The notes: a model not told the origin generated them from the sequence alone. A stretch of DNA of 32,550 nucleotides from an uncultured Eubacteriales bacterium (GCA_900545325.1 UQZE01000006.1:1-32550), one strand, 5' to 3'. Shown: positions 25,343-32,220, numbered from the stretch's first letter. Numbers and translations: made by a program.

Positions 25343-25855
25343 ATCAAAGAACAACATCAAATCAACGAAAACATCAAAGACAGAGAGGTGCGGCTGATCG
25401 ACGAAAACGGCGAGCAGCTCGGCATCGTGCCGCTTCGGCAGGCGATGGATATCGCGGAGGAAAAGGAGCTCGATCTCGTAAAGATCTCGCCCAACGCCAA
25501 TCCGCCCGTCTGCAAGATCATGAACTACGGCAAATATGTTTTCGAACTCGCGAAAAAGGAAAAGGAAGCGAAACGAAACCAGAAAATGGTGGAGATCAAA
25601 GAAGTGTGGCTTTCCATGACCATCGACGTGGGCGATTTAAATGTCAAAGCCAGACAGGCGCAGAAATTTTTAAGCGGAGGAAATAAAGTCAAGGTTTCCA
25701 TCCGCATGAAGGGCCGCCAGAACGCGCACGCAAATCTGGGCATCGAAGTGATGAACAAATTTTTCGCTTTGGTGAAAGACGTCGGCGTGATGGAAAAGCG
25801 TCCCCTGACGGAGGGACGGAGCATCTGGATGATGCTGGCGCCGATCAAGGCTTAA
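25343..25855 (+). CDS. infC: translation initiation factor IF-3, apparent AUC start
   Basis: IF-3 binds the 30S subunit and checks start codon and initiator tRNA. The ATC at 25343 gives 170 residues that begin KEQHQINENIKDREVRLIDE, the expected family N-terminus, and it follows AAGAGGT with nine bases between. No ATG, GTG or TTG is in frame before the GTG at 25388, and using that GTG would remove the conserved INENIKDREV. Family members often start at AUU or other rare codons, so that IF-3 limits its own translation. Domains: N-terminal IF-3 fold to about residue 80, a lysine-rich linker (AKKEKEAKRNQ), and the C-terminal ribosome-binding domain with SIRMKGRQNAH. It heads the infC-rpmI-rplT operon. 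Confidence 0.93.
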   Translation: MKEQHQINENIKDREVRLIDENGEQLGIVPLRQAMDIAEEKELDLVKISPNANPPVCKIMNYGKYVFELAKKEKEAKRNQKMVEIKEVWLSMTIDVGDLNVKARQAQKFLSGGNKVKVSIRMKGRQNAHANLGIEVMNKFFALVKDVGVMEKRPLTEGRSIWMMLAPIKA

Positions 25856-25862
25856 CATAACG

Positions 25863-25895
25863 ATTATCTTCCGCCGCGAGGCGGGTTCCGATAAT
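25863..25895 (+). other. hairpin between infC and rpmI
   Basis: ATTATC (25863-25868) pairs with GATAAT (25890-25895) and CCGCC (25871-25875) with GGCGG (25880-25884), with a GCGA tetraloop and uneven internal loops. It has no T tract, so it is not a terminator. Its place before rpmI-rplT would suit an RNA site bound by L20 or a processing site, as an inference. Confidence 0.5.
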
Positions 25896-25920
25896 AGAAA
25901 AAACACGGGAGGGCTTAATC

Positions 25921-26118
25921 ATGCCGAAAATGAAGACCAAAAGTGCTGCGAAAAAGCGTTTTAAAGTTACCGCCAGCGGTAAAGTCAAAAGGGCGCATTC
26001 GGGCAAAAATCACATTTTGACTAAGAAAGACAGAAAGAGAAAGAACAGCTTAAGACAGGGCGCTTACGTCGACAAGGGACAGGAAAAGACGATAAAGACC
26101 TTGATTTATAACAAGTAA
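25921..26118 (+). CDS. rpmI: 50S ribosomal protein L35
   Basis: A basic 65-residue protein of the large subunit. It opens with PKMKTKSAAKKRFKVTASGK and contains GKVKRAHSGKNHILTKK, both standard for L35. GGGAGG is seven bases before the ATG. It lies between infC and rplT, the conserved order of this operon. Confidence 0.97.
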   Translation: MPKMKTKSAAKKRFKVTASGKVKRAHSGKNHILTKKDRKRKNSLRQGAYVDKGQEKTIKTLIYNK

Positions 26119-26136
26119 AGCGAAGGAGGGTTTGTC

Positions 26137-26493
26137 ATGCGTATTAAAAGAGGCGTAAACGCCGTTAAAAAGCGTAGAAAAATATTAAAGCTTGCAAAAG
26201 GTTACTTCGGCGGCAGGTCGAAGAGATACAGAGTGGCGCGTCAGGCGGTCATGAAATCGCAGAATTACGCGTACATCGGCAGAAAACTCAAAAAGAGAGA
26301 TTTCCGCCAGCTGTGGATCGCGCGTATCAACGCCGCGGCGAGGCTCAACGGCCTTTCTTACAGCAAACTGATGTTCGGGCTGAAAAACGCGGGCATCGAA
26401 CTCAACAGAAAAATGCTCGCGGATATCGCCGTGAACGACGCCGCGTCGTTCGCCGCCATCTGCGAACAGGCGAAAGCCAACTTAAAGAAATAA
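26137..26493 (+). CDS. rplT: 50S ribosomal protein L20
   Basis: A basic 118-residue protein needed early in large-subunit assembly and, in many bacteria, the autogenous repressor of this operon. Marks are MRIKRGVNAVKKRRKILK, GYFGGRSKRYRVARQAV, KKRDFRQLWIARINAAAR and KMLADIAV. AAGGAGGG precedes the ATG. A strong terminator follows at once. Confidence 0.97.
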   Translation: MRIKRGVNAVKKRRKILKLAKGYFGGRSKRYRVARQAVMKSQNYAYIGRKLKKRDFRQLWIARINAAARLNGLSYSKLMFGLKNAGIELNRKMLADIAVNDAASFAAICEQAKANLKK

Positions 26494-26496
26494 ATA

Positions 26497-26526
26497 AAAA
26501 AGAGCTTACGTCCGTAAGCTCTTTTT
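26497..26526. terminator. terminator after rplT
   Basis: AAAAAGAGCTTACG (26497-26510) pairs perfectly with CGTAAGCTCTTTTT (26513-26526). A on one side and T on the other make it work in both directions. Confidence 0.92.
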
Positions 26527-26600
26527 AGGGTGTGCGGAACGGTTCCGCCGCGCGGCGTTTTGCCCGAAGCGGAGGAATTGCCGCTTTGACGGGAGGAGCC

Positions 26601-27320
26601 ATGGTCATCACGTCGGTATCCAACGAAAAGGTAAAAAACATACGCCGCCTTTTGCAAAAGAAGTACCGCGCGGAGGAAAACGCCTTCCTGCTCGAGGGCG
26701 TGAAACCCGTGCGCGAGGCGGTCGGAAACGGGCGTGAGATACTGTACCTTTTCGGCACGGAACGCGCTCTGTCGCGCGTTGACTTCGGCGGGGATAAGAT
26801 AACGGTGAGCGAAAGCGTGTTCGCCTCCGTCAGCGAGGAAAAAAATCCGGAAGGCGTGTTCGCGGCCGTCCGCCGTCCCGACACTACGCCGAAACAAAGC
26901 GCGGGGCGCTGCATTTTGCTGGACGGCGTGCGCGATCCGGGCAATCTCGGCGCGATTATCCGCACGGCCGCGGCGGCGGGATACAAACAGGTGTATCTGA
27001 GAAACTGCGCCGATCCGTTCAACCCGAAGACCGTGCGCGCGAGCATGAGCGGCATTTTCGGCGTCAGCCTGTACGAAACGGGCGGCGAAGATTTCAAAAA
27101 ATTCATAACCGTGCCGATCTATGCGGCGGACATGGGCGGGGAAAACGTTTTTTCCATGGAAAAACGGGAAGCGTGCGTCGCGCTCGGCGGCGAGGCGGAC
27201 GGGCTTACGGCGGAAGTGCTTGCCGCCGCGGAAAAGGTCGTTTCCGTGCCGATGGAAAAAGAGAGCGAGAGTTTGAACGTCGCTGTGGCGGCGGGCATCA
27301 TGATGTACGCGCTCAAATAA
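26601..27320 (+). CDS. TrmH/SpoU family RNA 2'-O-methyltransferase
   Basis: A SPOUT methyltransferase of 239 residues that would methylate a ribose 2'-OH in rRNA (or tRNA) with S-adenosylmethionine. An N-terminal substrate-binding part (NEKVKNIRRLLQKKYRAEE, FLLEGVKPVREA) precedes the knotted domain. Motif 1 is LDGVRDPGNLGAIIRTA with the catalytic Asn and Arg, motif 2 LGGEADGL, motif 3 SVPMEKESESLNVAVAAGI. The ATG at 26601 follows GGGAGGAG; the frame is open upstream from 26532 but that part overlaps the rplT terminator region and is not family-like. The gene often sits close to rplT in Bacillota. The exact target base is unknown. Confidence 0.9.
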   Translation: MVITSVSNEKVKNIRRLLQKKYRAEENAFLLEGVKPVREAVGNGREILYLFGTERALSRVDFGGDKITVSESVFASVSEEKNPEGVFAAVRRPDTTPKQSAGRCILLDGVRDPGNLGAIIRTAAAAGYKQVYLRNCADPFNPKTVRASMSGIFGVSLYETGGEDFKKFITVPIYAADMGGENVFSMEKREACVALGGEADGLTAEVLAAAEKVVSVPMEKESESLNVAVAAGIMMYALK

Positions 27321-27339
27321 CATAAAGGAGAATAAAAGC

Positions 27340-28077
27340 ATGTCAGGACATTCGCATGCGGCGAACATCGCCAACAAAAAGGCGAAGATCGACGCGCAAA
27401 GAGGTAAAATTTTCACGAAACTCGGCAGAGAACTCGCGGTCGCGGCGAAGGCGGGCGCGGATCCCTCCACGAACAGCAAACTCGCGGACGCCATCGCAAA
27501 AGCGCGTTCTTTCAACATGCCGAACGACAACATAAAAAAGTGCATAGCCAAGGCGGCGGGCGAGCTTTCCGCCACCAACTACGAAGAACTCACCTACGAG
27601 GGGTACGGTCCCAACGGCAGCGCGCTCATCATCAACGCGCTTACCGACAACAAGAACAGAACGGTGGACTACGTGCGCACCGTCATGAGAAAGCACGGCG
27701 GTTCGCTGGGCAGCACGGGCTGCGTTTCCTATCTGTTCGACAATAAGGGCGTGATCGTGGTGGAAAAAAAGGTCGGGCTGGACGAAGACCTTGTGATGGA
27801 ATACGCCATCGAGGCGGGCGCGGACGACGTAGTTACCGAAGAGGACGCGTTCACCGTCTACACTTCGGTGCCGAACTTTTCCGCGGTGAGAAAGTATCTC
27901 GAAGAAAAGGGGCTTTCCTTCTTCGAGGCTTCGCTGGAAATGATCCCGCAGAGCAAGATCACCTTCGACGGCGAGAACGCCGCGAAGTTCCGTAAACTCG
28001 TGGACGCGCTTGAAGATCTCGACGACGTGCAGGACGTTTATCACAACGTAGACCTGCCCGACGAAGAGGAGGAATAA
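27340..28077 (+). CDS. yebC: YebC/PmpR family protein
   Basis: A three-domain acidic protein of 245 residues. It opens with MSGHSHAANIANKKAKIDA and continues RGKIFTKLGRELAVAAKAG, the family signature, though HAANIAN replaces the more common KWANIKH. Later parts read YEGYGPNGSALIINALTDNKNRT and GSLGSTGCVSYLF, also conserved. The family was first described as transcription regulators; some members have since been tied to translation, so its role here is open. AAAGGAG precedes the ATG. In many bacteria yebC lies next to ruvC, but here about 3 kb of other genes separate them. Confidence 0.93.
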   Translation: MSGHSHAANIANKKAKIDAQRGKIFTKLGRELAVAAKAGADPSTNSKLADAIAKARSFNMPNDNIKKCIAKAAGELSATNYEELTYEGYGPNGSALIINALTDNKNRTVDYVRTVMRKHGGSLGSTGCVSYLFDNKGVIVVEKKVGLDEDLVMEYAIEAGADDVVTEEDAFTVYTSVPNFSAVRKYLEEKGLSFFEASLEMIPQSKITFDGENAAKFRKLVDALEDLDDVQDVYHNVDLPDEEEE

Positions 28078-28126
28078 AAATTTTTTTTCATCGGGAATAA
28101 AAGGCCGTTTTTTGCAGACATTATCT

Positions 28127-28155
28127 TTGTCAGCAGTAAACGCCTTTTTTACAAG
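28127..28155 (+). promoter_or_regulatory. possible sigma-A promoter of a short structured RNA
   Basis: TTGTCA (28127-28132), a 17-bp spacer and TACAAG (28150-28155), each one base from consensus. A transcript from about 28162 would include the hairpins at 28204-28260 and end in TTTT. The region has no coding gene. Confidence 0.4.
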
Positions 28156-28264
28156 CTGAAAAAAAGGGACAACGTTATTGCTTTTAGATAGTCTTGTAAA
28201 AAGGGCCTTTATCCGCCTTTTTTACGGGGCGGATAAAGGCCGCTTGAATTTCAGGCGGCCTTTT
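28142..28264 (+). other. three overlapping, mutually exclusive hairpins (unexplained structured region)
   Basis: Hairpin A pairs 28142-28155 (GCCTTTTTTACAAG) with 28193-28206 (14 bp, one G-U). Hairpin B pairs GGCCTTTATCCGCC (28204-28217) with GGCGGATAAAGGCC (28228-28241), a perfect 14-bp stem. Hairpin C pairs GGCCGCTTGA (28238-28247) with TCAGGCGGCC (28251-28260) and ends in TTTT. A and B share three bases and B and C share four, so neighbours cannot form fully together. GCCTTTTTTAC occurs twice. This fills much of the 28078-28396 gap between yebC and the protease gene; otherwise that gap is AT-rich and empty of genes. Confidence 0.6.
28238..28264 (+). terminator. terminator-like hairpin C
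   Basis: Ten-base-pair stem GGCCGCTTGA/TCAGGCGGCC with loop ATT and TTTT after it. It could end the yebC transcript or a short RNA starting near 28162. The T tract is short. Confidence 0.55.
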
Positions 28265-28358
28265 GTGATAGGGGTGTAAAAAACCTCAAAAGCGGCAATG
28301 ATTTCAAGAGATGAAAAAAATATTTTTTAAATTAAAGTTTTTTTCAATGCTCGCCGAT

Positions 28359-28364
28359 TATAAT
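28359..28364 (+). promoter_or_regulatory. -10 box of the protease gene
   Basis: A consensus TATAAT about 30 bp before the ATG at 28397. No good -35 box is seen at 16-19 bp upstream, only T-rich sequence, so it may need an activator or tolerate a weak -35. Confidence 0.5.
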
Positions 28365-28396
28365 TCAATTAACAAGCGACGGGGAACGGAGTTTCT

Positions 28397-29722
28397 ATGA
28401 AACGGTTTTTGAAACAAATTACTTTATTTGCCGCAATCCTCGCGCTGGGCGCATCGTTTTCGGCATGCAATATCCTGACGATATACAGGGACGGAACGGG
28501 CGGCGCGCAGGGGAACGGCGCTTTTGACGAAAACGTAACCACCACGGCATCCTACGGCAAACGCTACGACGTGGAGAGCGTAAATCTGAAATTGCAAAAT
28601 AAATCTTCCGATACGTCGGACGCGGTAACCGCAACCGCCAAAGTGCAGGAAGCCGCGGTGAGCATCCGCGCGGGCGTTACGGGCGGCACCCAGCTGGGCA
28701 GCGGCACGATTATCGATATCGACGTAACGTACGAGGACAAGAGCGTAAACGACGACGATTTCGTCTATGTGCTCACCTGCCACCACGTGATAGAAGGCAG
28801 TTCCAACATTGCGGTGTATATCCCCAAGCGGGTGGTCGTGAACGACGCGGGCGGCAGTTACGATTATTATGAATATTACGAATACGGTTTCGCAGCCACG
28901 CTGATGGGCAGCGATAAGGAAAGCGATCTGGCGGTTCTGCGTATCGAGATCAGCGGGCACGACGGTTTTTCTGCGGAAGACGTGGTGAAAGCGCCCCTCT
29001 GCAACGAGGATACCGATACGGGCGAGGCCATCTTCACGATCGGCAATCCCCTCGGCGAAAATCCGGGAACGGCATCTTACGGATACATCAGCAACGAACT
29101 GCGCGAAGTCAACGTTGAAAATATAGGCAAAATGAAGTTGACGCAGGCGAATATCGCCTCGAACAGCGGCAATTCGGGCGGCGGCATCTTCAACTACGCG
29201 GGGCAGCTGATCGGCGTGCTTAATTCCGGCGTAAGCCTTGTGGACGACAACGGCGACAATATTCCCGACGAAGCCGGCTCTAATTTGACATATTTCATTC
29301 CCGCATTCGGGGAAAACGGCATTGCCAACGTGGCATACTCGCTTATTTCCACGGTAACGGAAGATAATTACGGCTACGTAACGGGCAGATGGATGCTCGG
29401 CGCCACGCTTGCGGAAAGCTCGCTCGGGCCGTTCACCAGCACGAAATATATCTACGTGGTAGAAATCAGCAATAACGAAACGTATTCCCTGCACACGTGC
29501 GGGGTGGCTACGTCCGATTATATATTTTCCATGACGTTTGAAAAGAACGGCGAAGAATATAAATGCAACATGAATTCCATCAGCGAATTCAGCGCGTTTA
29601 TCGCCGAGATGAAGGAAACTGTGGCCGTGGGCGATACTGCTACGGTGGAATTCGGTCAGAACCCGAAAGGGAGTTACCGCACGGGCACCATGACGCTCAG
29701 ACAATATATTTACAGTATTTAA
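28397..29722 (+). CDS. trypsin-like serine protease, HtrA/DegP-like lipoprotein
   Basis: A membrane-anchored extracytoplasmic protease of 441 residues, probably for protein quality control. The signal peptide ends at a lipobox-like FSAC with C24 as the lipid-bearing cysteine. The chymotrypsin fold carries H130 (TCHHVIE), D177 (ESDLAVLRI) and S260 (NSGNSGGGIF), a full catalytic triad. A loop DDNGDNIPDE at 283-292, just after the serine strand GVLNSGVSLV, looks like a calcium-binding DxNxDxxxD loop and is unusual for HtrA. The last 120 residues, with the pattern GEEYKCNMNSISEF and GQNPKGSYRTGTMTL, look like a divergent PDZ-type domain. The gene has its own -10 box and terminator and sits alone between yebC and the XRE/SLOG cassette. 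Confidence 0.85.
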   Translation: MKRFLKQITLFAAILALGASFSACNILTIYRDGTGGAQGNGAFDENVTTTASYGKRYDVESVNLKLQNKSSDTSDAVTATAKVQEAAVSIRAGVTGGTQLGSGTIIDIDVTYEDKSVNDDDFVYVLTCHHVIEGSSNIAVYIPKRVVVNDAGGSYDYYEYYEYGFAATLMGSDKESDLAVLRIEISGHDGFSAEDVVKAPLCNEDTDTGEAIFTIGNPLGENPGTASYGYISNELREVNVENIGKMKLTQANIASNSGNSGGGIFNYAGQLIGVLNSGVSLVDDNGDNIPDEAGSNLTYFIPAFGENGIANVAYSLISTVTEDNYGYVTGRWMLGATLAESSLGPFTSTKYIYVVEISNNETYSLHTCGVATSDYIFSMTFEKNGEEYKCNMNSISEFSAFIAEMKETVAVGDTATVEFGQNPKGSYRTGTMTLRQYIYSI

Positions 29723-29782
29723 TTTCGGTTAAACTGCCGTTTGTAATTCCCCCCAATTCAGCGGACGGCGTTTAATATAGGA

Positions 29783-29806
29783 AAGGGACCTTTCGGTCCC
29801 TTTTTT
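29783..29806 (+). terminator. terminator after the protease gene
   Basis: AAGGGACC (29783-29790) pairs with GGTCCCTT (29795-29802), loop TTTC, followed by a T run. Confidence 0.88.
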
Positions 29807-29809
29807 ATT

Positions 29810-30034
29810 TTAATATTGTTTTCGTCCTACTAAAAAATTTAAATCCTCGTCAAAATAGTCGGCAATTTTACAAAGATTTTCCAAAGTGATTTCTCGCGTG
29901 CATTTCAAATATCTGTAAATTGCTTGATGGGAAATACCTGTTCCTGCGGATAAATCCGCTACGGTTGTCGTTTTGACAAGAGAATTTAAATTTTTAGAAA
30001 ATTCTATCATATATTCGCTTTTAAGTTTTTTCAT
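29810..30034 (-). CDS. XRE-type helix-turn-helix regulator
   Basis: A 74-residue DNA-binding protein made almost only of an HTH domain. TVADLSAGTGISHQAIYRYLK is the helix-turn-helix (about residues 24-44) and ITLENLCKIADYFDEDLNFLVGRK is the standard Cro/C1 tail. Codons are AT-rich (many AAA, TTA, AAT), unlike the genes on both sides, which suggests transfer. It lies 41 bp after the second XRE gene on the same strand and is probably in one transcript with it. The ATG at 30034 has only a poor ribosome site; an in-frame ATG eight codons later is an alternative. Confidence 0.8.
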   Translation of the reverse strand: MKKLKSEYMIEFSKNLNSLVKTTTVADLSAGTGISHQAIYRYLKCTREITLENLCKIADYFDEDLNFLVGRKQY

Positions 30035-30075
30035 AATCTAAATGAATTAGGCTCGCTTTAACGATTTATATCCGT

Positions 30076-30315
30076 TTAATCTGTCAGGTTTTCTTTGGCA
30101 AACAAAGGTGAATTGAAAAATTCAACTAACGATATATCTAAAACGTCGCAGGTATCTTTTATTAAGTTCAATACGACTTTATCGTAATGACCTGTTGCGA
30201 AATAATGATATGTCGAACGCGGCGCGCCGACTAAATCGCTCAACTTATACTCAGTTATTTTGTGTTCTTCTTTTAACTCGTCTATTCTTAATTTTACGGC
30301 TTCGCTTAACTTCAT
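30076..30315 (-). CDS. XRE-type helix-turn-helix regulator
   Basis: A 79-residue protein with an HTH of the Cro/C1 type: ITEYKLSDLVGAPRSTYHYFATGH covers the two helices (about residues 20-43), followed by VVLNLIKDTCDVLDISLVEFF. The motif GAPRSTYHYF differs from its neighbour, so the two are not recent copies. GAGGT lies upstream of the ATG at 30315. The two palindromes between it and the divergent SLOG-like gene at 30442 are the likely binding sites of one of these regulators (inference). Confidence 0.82.
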   Translation of the reverse strand: MKLSEAVKLRIDELKEEHKITEYKLSDLVGAPRSTYHYFATGHYDKVVLNLIKDTCDVLDISLVEFFNSPLFAKENLTD

Positions 30316-30330
30316 ACATTTTACCTCGTG

Positions 30331-30348
30331 CGTTCATATGTATGAATA
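30331..30348. promoter_or_regulatory. operator 1 of the XRE/SLOG cassette
   Basis: CGTTCATATGTATGAATA, containing TTCATA and TATGAA arms. It matches operator 2 in 15 of 18 positions and lies between the likely -10 (TACAAT on the minus strand, about 30356-30351) and the XRE start. Confidence 0.65.
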
Positions 30349-30373
30349 TTGTAAAATAATCAAACAAAATATA

Positions 30374-30391
30374 CGTTCATATATATGAACG
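30374..30391. promoter_or_regulatory. operator 2 of the XRE/SLOG cassette
   Basis: CGTTCATATATATGAACG is a perfect 18-bp palindrome. It ends two bases before the -35 box of the SLOG-like gene. Its centre is 43 bp from that of operator 1, about four helical turns, so two bound dimers would lie on the same DNA face. Confidence 0.72.
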
Positions 30392-30392
30392 C

Positions 30393-30421
30393 TTGACGAA
30401 TGGCTGATTTTTTGCGATAAT
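30393..30421 (+). promoter_or_regulatory. sigma-A promoter of the SLOG-like gene
   Basis: TTGACG (30393-30398), a 17-bp spacer and GATAAT (30416-30421). Operator 2 touches the -35 box. Confidence 0.72.
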
Positions 30422-30441
30422 AAAATCGAGGGAAAAAGATT

Positions 30442-30945
30442 ATGAGTTATAATAAAGTAGGGATTTCTTTTTTCGGGCATAGAAATATTGCCGCAGAAAC
30501 CGCAAAGACCGTTGAAAAAAAGTTGTTCGATTATTTAAATGATTTTGTCTGTTTTTACATAAGGCAAAATAAAAAAATCGTGTGTTTTTGCGGCGGATAT
30601 GGCGATTTTGACGCCATGGTTAGCAGGGTAATTGATAAGTTGCGCGTGAAATATAAAGGATTTGCGGGGTTTGCTCTTGAAAAAATTTTCGTTACGCCAC
30701 CTGTGCGCCCGTCCTATTTAGAAAGAAACGAAATAATGAAAACTCATTATGACGAGGTGCTTTATCCGCCGTTGGAAAGCGTTCCATATAAATTTGCCAT
30801 TTTAAAGCGGAATGAATGGATTGTTGAAAACTCTGATTATGTGGTCTGCTATGTCGATTTTTCTTTCGGCGGCGCATATAAAGCAATGCGTTACGCGCGA
30901 TATAAATTAGGTAAAGACAGCGTGTATAATTTAGGCTCAAAATGA
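30442..30945 (+). CDS. SLOG-like (YspA/DUF1273-type) protein of unknown function
   Basis: A soluble protein of 167 residues with a Rossmann-like fold. The start KVGISFFGHR (GHR at 12-14), the glycine turn CGGYGDFDAMV (50-60) and NSDYVVCYVDFSFGGAYKAMRYA near the end (given as about 130-152) are the pattern of SLOG-superfamily proteins, which are thought to bind nucleotides or nucleotide-derived ligands. No catalytic role can be named. The gene is AT-rich compared with the flanks and divergent from two XRE regulators. GAGGGAAAAAG precedes the ATG. Its stop codon is inside the terminator stem. Confidence 0.75.
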   Translation: MSYNKVGISFFGHRNIAAETAKTVEKKLFDYLNDFVCFYIRQNKKIVCFCGGYGDFDAMVSRVIDKLRVKYKGFAGFALEKIFVTPPVRPSYLERNEIMKTHYDEVLYPPLESVPYKFAILKRNEWIVENSDYVVCYVDFSFGGAYKAMRYARYKLGKDSVYNLGSK

Positions 30946-30957
30946 GCCTGTTTTTTT
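30933..30957 (+). terminator. terminator overlapping the SLOG-like gene end
   Basis: AGGCTCA (30933-30939) pairs with TGAGCCT (30943-30949), then GTTTTTTT. The stop codon TGA is part of the stem. Confidence 0.85.
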
Positions 30958-31069
30958 GCCGTGTACTTTTTTTCCCCGCCCCCGCATATCGTCCCGCCCC
31001 GCCGTGCGCCCGCGCGTGCCTTTCCGTTCCCCGCCCGCCCGCTTTCTTTTTCCGATTGCGGCGGATATA

Positions 31070-31098
31070 TTGACTTTTTTTGAAAAAAAGGGTACAAT
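31070..31098 (+). promoter_or_regulatory. sigma-A promoter of ruvCAB
   Basis: TTGACT (31070-31075), a 17-bp spacer and TACAAT (31093-31098), about 34 bp before the ruvC start. Confidence 0.82.
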
Positions 31099-31131
31099 AA
31101 TCGGGTAAGTCAAAAGAGGAAGTATTTTTTT

Positions 31132-31623
31132 GTGATAATTCTCGGTTTCGACCCGGGGCTTGCGACGCTCGGTTACGGCGTTGTGAAAAGCGAGCGCGGC
31201 AAAAACGAAATGATCGATTACGGCGTGGTGCTTACCCCCAAAGAGGAAAACCTGCCCGTTCGGCTCGCCATGCTCGAAGAGGGGATAAAAAAAGTCATTC
31301 AAACTTTTAAACCCGACGAAATCGCCGTGGAAGAGCTGTTTTTCTGCAAAAACGTTACCACGGCCATCAACGTGGCGCACGCGCGCGGCGTGCTTCTGCT
31401 CACCGCGGTCAAGGAATGCGGGCGCATGTACGAATATACGCCCTTGCAGATCAAACAGGCGCTCACGGGGTACGGCAGGGCGGATAAAAATCAGATACAG
31501 CAGATGGTAAAAACCTTTCTGCGCCTGTCAAAAATCCCCAAGCCGGACGACGCAGCGGACGCGCTCGCGGTGGCGCTCACGCACGCGCAGACCAACAAAA
31601 TGGGCGGCTTATTCAGTATGTAG
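31132..31623 (+). CDS. ruvC: crossover junction endodeoxyribonuclease RuvC
   Basis: Cuts Holliday junctions during recombination repair, working with RuvAB. The 163 residues carry the four catalytic acids D7 (GFDPG), E67 (AVEELFF), D140 and D143 (DDAADALAVA). The GTG start follows AAGAGGAAG by about ten bases, and the first residues IILGFDPG are as expected. It starts a compact ruvC-ruvA-ruvB run, with eight bases before ruvA. Confidence 0.97.
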   Translation: MIILGFDPGLATLGYGVVKSERGKNEMIDYGVVLTPKEENLPVRLAMLEEGIKKVIQTFKPDEIAVEELFFCKNVTTAINVAHARGVLLLTAVKECGRMYEYTPLQIKQALTGYGRADKNQIQQMVKTFLRLSKIPKPDDAADALAVALTHAQTNKMGGLFSM

Positions 31624-31631
31624 GTGAAAAC

Positions 31632-32219
31632 ATGATCGGATATATCAAGGGAAAAGTTCTTTATCACACGGGCAGCGAAATCGTGCTCGAAAACAACGGC
31701 ATAGGCTACGAGGTTTTCTGTTCGGCCTCCGCGGCGCAGAACTTGCTTTCCGCGGGGCAGGGCGAAGTATATACGTATACGGCGGTGCGCGAGGACGGGA
31801 TTTACCTCTACGGTTTCGTCAGCGCGGAGGAAAAAAAGATGTTCTTAAAGCTGATCACCGTGTCGGGCGTGGGACCTAAAATGGGGATAACCGTGCTTTC
31901 GGGCATGAACCTTTCCGCGCTGGCGCTCGCCATCGCTACTTCGGACGTAAAGACGCTTTCCAAAATCAAGGGCCTGGGCAAAAAGACCGCCGAACGCATC
32001 ATTTTGGAACTGCGCGAAAAGATAGGCGAAACCGACGCGGAAGAACTGCCCGCGGGCGCGACCGAACCCGAGGGCGAAGTGGACGAGGACGCGGTCATTG
32101 CGCTCATGAGCCTCGGTTTCAACCGCGGCGAGAGCATTGCGGGCATAAAGGCCGCCTATACGGCGGGCGCGACCGACATCAAGGACGTTCTGGGTTTCGC
32201 ATTGAGGACGATGAGGTAA
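31632..32219 (+). CDS. ruvA: Holliday junction branch migration protein RuvA
   Basis: Binds four-way DNA junctions and loads the RuvB motor. The 195 residues show the N-terminal OB fold (MIGYIKGKVLY), the two helix-hairpin-helix stretches (ITVSGVGPKMGITVLSG and LSKIKGLGKKTAERII), an acidic linker around residues 135-155, and the small C-terminal RuvB-binding domain (AVIALMSLGFNRGES). Length is normal for the family. Confidence 0.97.
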   Translation: MIGYIKGKVLYHTGSEIVLENNGIGYEVFCSASAAQNLLSAGQGEVYTYTAVREDGIYLYGFVSAEEKKMFLKLITVSGVGPKMGITVLSGMNLSALALAIATSDVKTLSKIKGLGKKTAERIILELREKIGETDAEELPAGATEPEGEVDEDAVIALMSLGFNRGESIAGIKAAYTAGATDIKDVLGFALRTMR

Positions 32220-32220
32220 T

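Noticed and set aside
25388..25855. infC starting at the GTG
   Set aside because: It would drop the conserved INENIKDREV part, and no ribosome site fits that start.
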